Assembly (NCBI RefSeq): GCF_902499115.1
Contig: NZ_CABVPN010000036.1
Location: forward strand, 1-64,000
Origin: Burkholderia diffusa
GTDB lineage: Bacteria; Pseudomonadota; Gammaproteobacteria; Burkholderiales; Burkholderiaceae
Reading direction: 5' to 3'
DNA: 64,000 bases
Under the pieces are notes generated by a model. That model was not told where the DNA came from. It made no database searches and worked only from the letters and a program-made list of their open reading frames with translations. Of this stretch, positions 43,871 through 51,705 are shown in pieces. Each line of letters begins with the position of its first letter. The stretch's first letter is position 1. Made by a program: the position numbers and the translations under genes.

Positions 43871-45124
43871 TTATCGCTCAGCGGCCGTCGCGTGCGGCGT
43901 GCGTGCAACCTCGGTCGCCACCACTCGAAGCGCGTCAATCACTGCACGCGCAGCCGGTGTCGGCGGACTGCCGGCGCGCGTCATCAGGCCGATGTCGCGG
44001 GTGGTTCCGTGCATCGGCACGTCGAGCACGGCAAGTAGTCCCGCTTCGCATTCATAGTGCAGCTGCTGCGCGGACAGCACCGCGAGCATGTCGGTGTGCC
44101 GCAGCAGGCCGCGAATCACCGCGAGGTCGGCGCTCTCGACCGTCGCCATCGGCGGCTTGAGCTTCATGCGCCGGAACAGCGATTCGAACAGGCCGCGCGC
44201 GGGCGAATGGCTGCGCGGCAGGATCCATTGCGCACCGGCGAGGCTCGCAAGCGCGAGGTTGCGCACGCCGGCGAGCGGGTGATCGTGGCGCGCAAGGACG
44301 ACAAGGTTCTCGGACATCAGCCGTTCGCTGTCGAGGTCGCTCGCCGGATCGCTCGCGCGCAGCGCGCCGAGGATGAAGTCGATGTCGCCCGCGCGCACGC
44401 CGGCGACGAGCGCCTCGTATGCGCTTTCGTCGGTGATCACGCGCACCTTCGGAAATCGCGTGACGACGCGCGCGACCGCTTCGGGCAGCATCAGGGTGCG
44501 GCCGAGCGGCAGCGCACCGACCGTCACGGCACCCTGGATGCTGCCGTGCAGCGCGGCGACGTCGTCGGCGATGTGCCGCAGTTCGTTCAGCGCGCGCCGC
44601 ACGTGCAGCAGGAACGTCTCGCCGTCGGCCGTCAGCAGCAGGCCGCGCGGATGTCGATGGAACAGCGCGAAGCCCGCGCCGCTCTCGAGAATCCGGATCG
44701 CGCTGCTGACGGCCGGTTGCGTGACGCCGAGCGCACGCGCAGCGCTCGGCATGTGGCGGTGCCGCGCGAGCGTCGAGAACAGCTGGAGCCGCCGCGTGTT
44801 GAGCAGGTACGCGGGCAGGCCGCCGTCGGCCGACGCGCGGCGGCGCGACTGGCGCAGCGCACACCAGTTCGCGAGCGCACCGAGTTCGGCGATCACGCGC
44901 TCGCCGCGCTTGAGCACCGCACGCCCGACCGGCGTTGTGAGCATTCCGGACGGCTTGCGATCGAACAGCGCTTCGCCGACCACTGTTTCGAGTTCCTGCA
45001 CCGCGCGCGTGACGGCCGACTGCGCGCGAAACAGCGTCGCGGCGGCCCGGCTTACGCTGCCCGTTTCGGCAACGCGCTGCACCGCGTACAGGCAGGCGAG
45101 GTTCGGAAGTTCGGTGTTGTCCAT
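43871..45124 (-). CDS. LysR-type regulator with two tandem HTH domains
   Basis: From ATG 45124 the product has 417 residues against about 300 for typical LysR proteins. The extra length is a second N-terminal DNA-binding domain. The first (about 5-64) contains AVQRVAETGSVSRAAATLFR and SAVTRAVQELE; the second (about 110-170) contains STLARHRHMPSAARALGVTQ and PAVSSAIRILE. A normal LysR effector domain follows at about 195-405 (VTVGALPLGRTLMLPEAVAR). The gene is divergent from the gallate cluster, so it is the likely regulator of that pathway. The first LysR domain also keeps the linker-helix region (TPVGRAVLKRGERVI), consistent with internal duplication. Confidence 0.9.
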   Translation of the reverse strand: MDNTELPNLACLYAVQRVAETGSVSRAAATLFRAQSAVTRAVQELETVVGEALFDRKPSGMLTTPVGRAVLKRGERVIAELGALANWCALRQSRRRASADGGLPAYLLNTRRLQLFSTLARHRHMPSAARALGVTQPAVSSAIRILESGAGFALFHRHPRGLLLTADGETFLLHVRRALNELRHIADDVAALHGSIQGAVTVGALPLGRTLMLPEAVARVVTRFPKVRVITDESAYEALVAGVRAGDIDFILGALRASDPASDLDSERLMSENLVVLARHDHPLAGVRNLALASLAGAQWILPRSHSPARGLFESLFRRMKLKPPMATVESADLAVIRGLLRHTDMLAVLSAQQLHYECEAGLLAVLDVPMHGTTRDIGLMTRAGSPPTPAARAVIDALRVVATEVARTPHATAAER

Positions 45125-45604
45125 GGGCGTTCGGGCGGTGTGCGTCGCGGCGGCAGCCGCGCGCACGACATGCGTGTATCCGGGCGGCCTGCGCCGGCGG
45201 TGCAGCTGGTTGAACGACTTTACCGGAACGGTGGCGGCAGAGCTTGCGTCGTGCTTATCGACCCATCTGTTTTATTTATCGGCTCTGAATCGCCCAGCGA
45301 CCGGTTGTGGCTCGCGGGCCGCCGAACGCCGACGCGCTAGCGCCATATCCGGCGGGCTTCCGGGCGGTCGGCGAGGTGCTTCGCATCCCGGTTGAAAGCC
45401 TGCCAGATATGCAGATTCGCCAAAAAATCAGGGTTTACCCTGACTGTCTGGCCTGGCCGCCGACTGAGTAATTTCGATCCCGGGGACCGCAAGCACACGG
45501 TTGCCGGCGCATCGGGCCGCCATCTGATTCATTGTTCGCCCGATCCGATCACGAAAGGGGCTTGCGCGCGGCGCGGCACCTGCAACCACGAGCGAGGCAG
45601 CGCA
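45125..45604. promoter_or_regulatory. Divergent promoter region of the gallate locus
   Basis: The 480 bases between the LysR start and the membrane-protein start hold no convincing gene. A short AT-rich stretch (TTTTATTTATCGG near 45268) could carry a promoter. The palindrome at 45428-45443 is the best regulatory element visible. Confidence 0.45.
45428..45443. promoter_or_regulatory. Perfect 7-2-7 palindrome upstream of the gallate genes
   Basis: TCAGGGT, TT, then ACCCTGA. The T at one end and the A at the other fit the loose T-Nn-A rule for LysR boxes, although the spacing is longer than the classical T-N11-A. It lies 162 bases before the first gene of the cluster. Confidence 0.45.
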
Positions 45605-46126
45605 ATGGGACGACAGCACATCATCGGAGCAGGCGGATCGACGGACGCATCGGCGGGCAGCACGCCGCTTTCCGATACGGTACGCGCGGGCATTCGCGGC
45701 GGCTTCGCGGGCGCGGTGCTGATCTGGGTCTACGAGGCGCTCGTGTGGGTCGGCGCACAGCATCTGATGCCGCTCGCCGGTATCCCGCGCAACGCGACGG
45801 GGCTCGTGTTCGGCAAGGCCGCACAGGACGCGCTCGGCATTGGCGCGTACTTCATTGGCACCGCGATCCATTTCGCCTTCGCGCTGTCGTGGGGCATCGT
45901 GTTCGCGGCGATCTGGCCGTGGTTTCGCCGACGCGGCTTCGAGGCGACGTTCGTCGCGCTGTTCTTCGCGATCGTCGCGTGGATCGTGATGCACGCGCTG
46001 ATCATGATCGCGTCGAGCAATCATCCGAACTATTTCGACCCGAACGTGATCATCGGCGGGTTCATGTCGCATTTCGTGTTCGCCGTTCCGCTCGCGCTGG
46101 TCGTCAAGCGCAGCCTTGCGCCGTAG
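45605..46126 (+). CDS. Small inner-membrane protein of the gallate locus
   Basis: ATG 45605 follows a GAGG-containing site and gives a 173-residue protein with a hydrophilic N-terminus (MGRQHIIGAGGSTDASAGST) and four hydrophobic segments (AGAVLIWVYEALVWVGAQHL, FIGTAIHFAFALSWGIVFAA, FVALFFAIVAWIVMHALIMI and FMSHFVFAVPLALVV). Length and layout remind me of the YagU/DUF1440 family, but the match is weak. It lies 93 bases ahead of galA and is probably co-transcribed. A transport or sensing role is possible; none is demonstrated. Confidence 0.75.
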   Translation: MGRQHIIGAGGSTDASAGSTPLSDTVRAGIRGGFAGAVLIWVYEALVWVGAQHLMPLAGIPRNATGLVFGKAAQDALGIGAYFIGTAIHFAFALSWGIVFAAIWPWFRRRGFEATFVALFFAIVAWIVMHALIMIASSNHPNYFDPNVIIGGFMSHFVFAVPLALVVKRSLAP

Positions 46127-46219
46127 CCGCACCGGCGCGCAGCGAGCGAACGCGCACGCATTCAATCAGTAACGAACGGCGCGGCCTGACCGCGTCGGAG
46201 CATACGAAGGAGCATTGGC

Positions 46220-47524
46220 ATGGCACGGATTATCGGAGGCATTGCGGCCTCCCACACGCCCACGATCGGGTTCGCGTTCGACAAGAACAAGCACGACGAT
46301 CCCGTCTGGGCGCCGATCTTCGAAAACTTCGCGCCGCTGGCCGCGTGGCTCGCCGACAAGCGTCCCGACGTGCTGCTGTTCATCTACAACGACCATGTGA
46401 CGTCGTTCTTCTTCGATCACTATTCGGCGTTCTCGCTCGGCGTCGGGCCGCAGTGGCATCCAGCGGACGAAGGCGGCGGCGCGCGCGACCTGCCGCCGGT
46501 CGCCGGCCACCCGGCGCTCGCCGCGCATATCGGCCAGTCGCTGATGGCCGACGAGTTCGACATGTCGTTCTTCCAGAACAAGCCGCTCGACCATGGCTGC
46601 TTCTCGCCGCTGTCGGTGCTGTGTCCGCACCGGCCCGACTGGCCGGTGCAACTGGTGCCGCTGCAGATGGGCGTGCTGCAGCTGCCGGTGCCGTCCGCGC
46701 GCCGCTTCTACCGGCTTGGCCAGGCGCTGCGCCGCGCGATCGAAAGCTATCCGGAGGACCTGCGCGTCGCGATCGTCGCGACCGGCGGACTGTCGCATCA
46801 GGTGCATGGCGAACGTTCGGGCTTCAACAATCCCGAATGGGACGCACGTTTTCTCGATCTGCTCGAGCGCGACCCGGAGCGCCTGGCCGGCATGCCGCTC
46901 GGCGAATATGCGACGCTCGGCGGCTTCGAAGGCACCGAGGTCGTAATGTGGCTCACGATGCGCGGCGCGTTGCCGGCGGGCGTCGTGTGCCGCCACCGCA
47001 GTTACTACCTGCCGTCGATGACGGGGATCGCGACGGCCGTCTACGAGCCGGCGGACACTGAAGTCGACGAGGCGGCGGCAGAGCGTCACCGGCAACGGAT
47101 CGCGGCCGAACTCGCCGGCGTCGAGCAACTGCCGGGCACCTATCCGTTCACGATCGAGCGGGCCGTCCGCGCGTACCGGATCAACGACTATCTGCACCGG
47201 ATGATCGAGCCCGCCCATCGCGCGCAATTCCTGAGCGATCCCGAAGCGAGCTTCGCGGCCGCGGACCTCAGCACGGAGGAGCGCGACCTGATCCGCCGGC
47301 GCGACTGGCTCGGCCTGCTGCGCTACGGCGTGATCTTCTTCCTGCTGGAAAAGCTCGGCGCGGTGACGGGCGTATCGAACCTGCATATCTATGCGGCGAT
47401 GCGAGGCGAATCGCTGGAGGACTTCCAGCGCACGCGCAACGCGCCGGGCGCGCTGTACTCGGTAGCCGGAAAGAGCGCCGGGCCGCTCGGCTGGGACGGC
47501 GCGGACCAGCCGGGCAACACGTAA
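46220..47524 (+). CDS. galA: Gallate dioxygenase GalA
   Basis: The 434-residue protein begins MARIIGGIAASHTPTIGFAF after AAGGAG. It is a fusion of a LigB-type catalytic domain (about 1-280, with SHTP, NDHVTSFFFDHYSAF and GGLSHQVHGERSGF bearing Fe-ligand and active-site His residues) and a LigA-type domain (about 320-415, ending EERDLIRRRDWLGLLRYGVI). This architecture and the sequence closely match GalA of Pseudomonas putida, an extradiol Fe(II) dioxygenase that opens gallate to 4-oxalomesaconate. It heads galA-transporter-ligJ-galC. Confidence 0.96.
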   Translation: MARIIGGIAASHTPTIGFAFDKNKHDDPVWAPIFENFAPLAAWLADKRPDVLLFIYNDHVTSFFFDHYSAFSLGVGPQWHPADEGGGARDLPPVAGHPALAAHIGQSLMADEFDMSFFQNKPLDHGCFSPLSVLCPHRPDWPVQLVPLQMGVLQLPVPSARRFYRLGQALRRAIESYPEDLRVAIVATGGLSHQVHGERSGFNNPEWDARFLDLLERDPERLAGMPLGEYATLGGFEGTEVVMWLTMRGALPAGVVCRHRSYYLPSMTGIATAVYEPADTEVDEAAAERHRQRIAAELAGVEQLPGTYPFTIERAVRAYRINDYLHRMIEPAHRAQFLSDPEASFAAADLSTEERDLIRRRDWLGLLRYGVIFFLLEKLGAVTGVSNLHIYAAMRGESLEDFQRTRNAPGALYSVAGKSAGPLGWDGADQPGNT

Positions 47525-47646
47525 CGAAGACGAAGGCGCACGCGGGATCGCGGCGCCTGATCGACTGGAACGCTGGAAGTGAAACAGTTCATATAAATAG
47601 GATGACGAATCGATCCGTCGATCGTCGAAAAGGAGACAGGAGAGTC

Positions 47647-48999
47647 ATGATGGCAAGTGGAAAGACAATCGACATCAAGTCGTTCATCGACAAGCAGCCG
47701 GTGTCGCGCTACCAGTGGCTGCTGGTCGTGCTGTGCTGCCTTGTCGTGATCGCCGACGGGATGGACGTCGCGATCATGGGGTTCGTCGCACCGTCGGTGA
47801 TTCGCGACTGGGCGATCTCGCGTCCCGAATTCGGGCTCGTGATGAGCGCGGCGCCGATCGGGCTCGTGATCGGCGCGCTGCTGGCCGGCCCGAGCGCCGA
47901 CCGGTTCGGGCGCAAGCGTGTGCTGATCGCGTCGGTGTTCCTGTTCGGCGTGTTCACCATCGTGACCGCGCACGCGCACTCGCCGTTCGAGATGGCGGTG
48001 CTGCGGCTGCTCACGGGCATCGGCCTGGGCGCGGCGATGCCGAACACGACGACGCTGCTGTCCGAGTACGCGCCGCAGCGGATGCGGGCGCTGATGATCA
48101 CCGTGATGTTTACAGGCTTCAACCTCGGCTCGGCGCTGATCGGCTTCGTCGCCGGCTGGCTGATTCCGCTGCACGGCTGGCGAGCGGTGCTGCTGTTCGG
48201 CGGCGCGCTTCCGCTGCTGCTGATTCCGCTGCAGCTGTGGCTGTTGCCCGAGTCGGCGCGGCTCCTGGCCGTGCGCGGTGCGCCGTCGCAACGCGTCGGC
48301 GCGCTGCTGAACCGCGTGTGCGGTGCCCGGTTCACCGGCAACGAGACGTTCGTGTCGAACGAGCCGCCGCTGCCGACGCGCAAGCCGATCGGCGTTCTGT
48401 TCTCGCAAGGCTATGGCCGCGTGACGCTGTCGCTGTGGATCACGTACTTCATGGGGCTGCTGGTGATCTACCTGCTGACCGGCTGGCTGCCGACGCTGAT
48501 CAAGGATGCCGGGTTGTCCGTCAGCACGGCCGCGAACGTGACCGCGATGTTCCAGATCGGCGGCACGATCGGCGCGATCGGCGTGGGCTGGCTGATGGAT
48601 CGCGTGCGCCCGGCGCCGGTGATCGGCGCCGCGTATCTCGGCGGCGGGCTGTGCGTGGCCGTGCTCGCCTGGGCCGGTGCGTTGTCGTCGTCGCTCGCGC
48701 TGCTGGTGTTCGCGGCCGGCTTCTGCATGAGCGGCGCGCAGACCGGGCTGAATGCGTATGCGCCGGGCCGCTATCCGACCGTGGCACGCGCAACCGGCGT
48801 GAGCTGGATGCTCGGGATGGGGCGCTTCGGCAGCATCTTCGGCTCGGCGATCGGCGGTGCGCTGCTCGGCTTCGGCTGGAAGTTCGACGCGATCCTGTCG
48901 ATGCTCGCGGTGCCGGCGACGCTGGCGGCCATCGCGATCATGACGACGCAGCGTGCGGCCGTGTCCGGACCGCATGAACTCGAAAATCCGGCGCACTGA
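47647..48999 (+). CDS. MFS aromatic-acid/H+ symporter, probable gallate transporter
   Basis: I prefer ATG 47647 (MMASGKTIDIKSFIDKQPVS), which has AGGAGAG upstream, over a start at 47602. The 450-residue protein has 12 membrane helices and AAHS-family signatures: DGMDVAIMGFVAPSV in helix 1, AGPSADRFGRKRVLI in the loop between helices 2 and 3, and LLTGIGLGAAMPNTTTLLSE. Transporters of this family import 4-hydroxybenzoate, protocatechuate or gallate; position between galA and ligJ points to gallate. Confidence 0.92.
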   Translation: MMASGKTIDIKSFIDKQPVSRYQWLLVVLCCLVVIADGMDVAIMGFVAPSVIRDWAISRPEFGLVMSAAPIGLVIGALLAGPSADRFGRKRVLIASVFLFGVFTIVTAHAHSPFEMAVLRLLTGIGLGAAMPNTTTLLSEYAPQRMRALMITVMFTGFNLGSALIGFVAGWLIPLHGWRAVLLFGGALPLLLIPLQLWLLPESARLLAVRGAPSQRVGALLNRVCGARFTGNETFVSNEPPLPTRKPIGVLFSQGYGRVTLSLWITYFMGLLVIYLLTGWLPTLIKDAGLSVSTAANVTAMFQIGGTIGAIGVGWLMDRVRPAPVIGAAYLGGGLCVAVLAWAGALSSSLALLVFAAGFCMSGAQTGLNAYAPGRYPTVARATGVSWMLGMGRFGSIFGSAIGGALLGFGWKFDAILSMLAVPATLAAIAIMTTQRAAVSGPHELENPAH

Positions 49000-49072
49000 C
49001 GCACGTCGCACACCGCCGTCCGGCGCGGCCGGTGCCAGGGTGCTGGACACCTCATCAAATGCAGGAGCATCA

Positions 49073-50098
49073 ATGATCATCGATATTCACGGCCACTACA
49101 CCACCGCGCCGAAGGCGCTGGAAGCGTGGCGCAATCGCCAGATCGCGGCGCTCGGCAGTCCGTCGGAGCAACCGAAGGCGGCCGAGCTGAACATCCGCGA
49201 CGACGAACTTCGCGAATCGATCGAACACAACCAGTTGCGGCTGATGCGCGAGCGCGGCCTCGACCTGACGATCTTCAGCCCGCGCGCGAGCTTCATGGCG
49301 CATCACATCGGCGACTTCGCGGTGTCGAGCACGTGGGCGGCCGTGTGCAACGAGCTGTGCCATCGCATCCATCGACTGTTTCCCGATCACTTCGTGCCTG
49401 CCGCGATGCTGCCGCAAAGCCCGGGCGTCGATGTCGCGACCTGCATTCCGGAGTTCGTGCGCTGCGTCGAGGAATACGGCAACGTCGCGATCAACCTGAA
49501 TCCGGATCCGTCCGGCGGCCACTGGACGAGCCCGCCGTTGTCGGACCGCTACTGGTACCCGATCTACGAGAAGATGGTCGAGTACGACGTTCCCGCGATG
49601 ATCCACGTGAGCACGAGCTGCAACGCGTGCTTCCACACGACGGGCGCGCACTACCTGAACGCCGACACCACCGCGTTCATGCAGTGCCTGACCTCCGACC
49701 TCTTCCGCGATTTCCCGACGCTGCGTTTCGTGATCCCGCACGGCGGCGGCGCGGTGCCGTATCACTGGGGGCGGTTCCGCGGGCTCGCGCAGGAGCTGAA
49801 GAAACCGCTGTTGAAGGACCATCTGCTGAACAACGTGTTCTTCGACACGTGCGTGTATCACCAGCCCGGCATCGACCTGCTGACCGGCGTGATTCCGGTC
49901 GACAACATCCTGTTCGCGAGCGAGATGATCGGCGCGGTGCGCGGCATCGACCCGGAAACCGGTCACTACTACGACGACACGAAGCGCTACATCGACGCAT
50001 CCTCGCTCGATGCGCAAGCGCGTCACAAGATCTACGAGGGCAATGCGCGGCGCGTGTATCCGCGCCTCGATGCGCAACTGAAAGCGAAGGGGCTTTGA
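49073..50098 (+). CDS. ligJ: 4-oxalomesaconate hydratase (LigJ type)
   Basis: ATG 49073 with CAGGAG upstream gives a 341-residue amidohydrolase-superfamily protein. Metal-site motifs are IIDIHGHYTT at the N-terminus, IHVSTSCN, HGGGAVPYHWGRFRGL and ASEMIGAVRGIDPETG. It matches LigJ of the protocatechuate 4,5-cleavage pathway along its whole length. The enzyme hydrates 4-oxalomesaconate to 4-carboxy-4-hydroxy-2-oxoadipate. P. putida uses an unrelated hydratase (GalB) for the same step, so this cluster is a hybrid of the two pathway styles. Confidence 0.94.
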   Translation: MIIDIHGHYTTAPKALEAWRNRQIAALGSPSEQPKAAELNIRDDELRESIEHNQLRLMRERGLDLTIFSPRASFMAHHIGDFAVSSTWAAVCNELCHRIHRLFPDHFVPAAMLPQSPGVDVATCIPEFVRCVEEYGNVAINLNPDPSGGHWTSPPLSDRYWYPIYEKMVEYDVPAMIHVSTSCNACFHTTGAHYLNADTTAFMQCLTSDLFRDFPTLRFVIPHGGGAVPYHWGRFRGLAQELKKPLLKDHLLNNVFFDTCVYHQPGIDLLTGVIPVDNILFASEMIGAVRGIDPETGHYYDDTKRYIDASSLDAQARHKIYEGNARRVYPRLDAQLKAKGL

Positions 50099-50100
50099 TC

Positions 50101-50784
50101 ATGACTGAACTCGGTGTGGTGTACCGCACGATCCAGCGTGCGGACAAGGATGTGGCGGCGCGGCTCGGCGCGCTCGGCTCGGCGACGGTGCACGAGGCAA
50201 TGGGCCGAACGGGGCTGCTGAAGCCGTACATGCGGCCGATCTACCCGCGTGCGCAGGCGTCCGGCACCGCCGTCACGGTGCTGCTGCATCCGGGCGACAA
50301 CTGGATGATGCATGTGGCGGCCGAACAGATCCGGCCGGGCGATGTGGTCGTTGCGGCGATCACCGCGGATTGTACCGACGGCTATTTCGGCGACCTGCTC
50401 GCGACCAGCTTCAGGGCGCGCGGCGCGAATGCGTTGATCATCGATGCCGGCGTGCGTGATGTCGCGGTGCTCGAGGCGATGCAGTTCCCGGTCTGGAGCA
50501 AGGCGATTTCGGCGAAAGGCACGATCAAGGCAACGCTCGGTTCGGTCAACGTGCCGGTCGTGTGTGCAGGCGCGCTCGTCCATCCCGGCGACGTGATCGT
50601 CGCGGACGACGACGGCGTGGCCGTGGTGCCGGCCGCGCGCGCGGCGCAAGTGCTCGAGACGGCGGCGGCGCGAGAGGCGAACGAAGCGGCGAAGCGCGCG
50701 AAGCTCGCGTCCGGCGTGCTTGGCCTCGACATGTACGACATGCGCGAGCCTCTGCGTCAGGCCGGCTTGCGCTATATCGACTGA
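50101..50784 (+). CDS. galC: 4-carboxy-4-hydroxy-2-oxoadipate aldolase / oxaloacetate decarboxylase
   Basis: The 227-residue protein starts two bases after ligJ ends. It belongs to the RraA-like class II aldolase family (GalC/LigK/ProA): motifs are GSATVHEAMGRTGLLKP, LHPGDNWMMHVAAEQIRPGD, GYFGDLLATSFRARGANALI and DAGVRDVAVL with the catalytic Arg and Asp of the family. It cleaves the hydratase product to pyruvate and oxaloacetate and decarboxylates the latter. Its stop codon overlaps the next start (TGATG). Confidence 0.94.
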   Translation: MTELGVVYRTIQRADKDVAARLGALGSATVHEAMGRTGLLKPYMRPIYPRAQASGTAVTVLLHPGDNWMMHVAAEQIRPGDVVVAAITADCTDGYFGDLLATSFRARGANALIIDAGVRDVAVLEAMQFPVWSKAISAKGTIKATLGSVNVPVVCAGALVHPGDVIVADDDGVAVVPAARAAQVLETAAAREANEAAKRAKLASGVLGLDMYDMREPLRQAGLRYID

Positions 50785-51506
50785 TGCAGGTGGACGCGAT
50801 GATGCAGACGCCGGAAGCAGCGGTGACGGTCACTGGCATTTCGTCGATGGCGACGCGGCCATTGCTCGCGCGGCTTGCCGCCGCTTACGAGCGCGACACG
50901 GGCACGCGCGTCGCGATCACGTCGGTCGGCGGCGTCGACGCTGCGCGGCGCGTGCGCGACGGCGAGCCATTTGATGTCGTCGTGCTCGCGTCCGATGCGA
51001 TCGAGCGGCTCGCGGCGGACGGTCACGTCGAGCCGGGCAGCCGCGTGGATGTCGCGCGCTCTGGCATCGCGGTCGCGGTGGCGACTGGCGCGCTGCGGCC
51101 GGAGATCGGTACCGAGACGGCGTTGCGCGATGCGATCCTGGGCGCCGGCCGGATCGGCTATTCGACGGGGCCGAGCGGCACGCACCTGACGCGCCTGTTC
51201 GCCCGCTGGGGCATCGCCGACGCGATCGCGGCGCGTATCGTACAGACCCCGCCCGGCGTGCCGGTCGGCGCGTTGATCGCATCCGGCGACGTAGAGCTGG
51301 GCTTTCAGCAGTTGAGCGAGCTGATGGACGTGCCGGGCGTCGCAATCGTCGGCGCGTTGCCCGACGCCGTGCAGGCCGTGACGGTGTTCGCCGCCGCTGT
51401 CTCTGCCGTCGCGCACGATCGCGTGGCCGCGGCGCGGTTCCTCGCGTATCTTGCGTCGCCGCAAGTCGCGCACATCAAGCGCGAACACGGGATGGAGCCC
51501 GCATAA
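50784..51506 (+). CDS. Cytoplasmic ModA-like substrate-binding protein of unknown role
   Basis: ATG 50784 overlaps the galC stop by one base. The 240-residue protein has the periplasmic-binding fold of the molybdate-binding family: GISSMATRPLLARLAAAYER, VGGVDAARRVRDGEPFDVVV, GYSTGPSGTHLTRLFARWGI and LGFQQLSELMDVPG. It has no signal peptide and no ABC transporter genes nearby, so it is unlikely to serve uptake. In P. putida the gene next to galC-type functions encodes the oxalomesaconate tautomerase; none is visible here. A metabolite-binding or catalytic role inside the cell is a reasonable guess, not a demonstrated function. Confidence 0.85.
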   Translation: MQVDAMMQTPEAAVTVTGISSMATRPLLARLAAAYERDTGTRVAITSVGGVDAARRVRDGEPFDVVVLASDAIERLAADGHVEPGSRVDVARSGIAVAVATGALRPEIGTETALRDAILGAGRIGYSTGPSGTHLTRLFARWGIADAIAARIVQTPPGVPVGALIASGDVELGFQQLSELMDVPGVAIVGALPDAVQAVTVFAAAVSAVAHDRVAAARFLAYLASPQVAHIKREHGMEPA

Positions 51507-51705
51507 ATCCGATGCGGCCGGATCGATAAACGAATCGGATGGGATTCGCGGTTCTTCGCAACGGGTTCCCGAGATGAGATTAGTCATACTGATTAAGTGG
51601 TGAGCGGCGATCCGGCTTGCGCGATTCATCGAAGAATCGATACAACGTCGCCGCTTCGTCCGTTTCGGGCGAGCGGCATATCCAGAAGAAAGACAGGAGA
51701 CAGGC

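Noticed and set aside
51509..51541. ATCCGAT / ATCGGAT inverted repeat between the ModA-like gene and the tannase gene
   Set aside because: Seven-base arms with a long loop and no T-run do not make a convincing terminator or operator.
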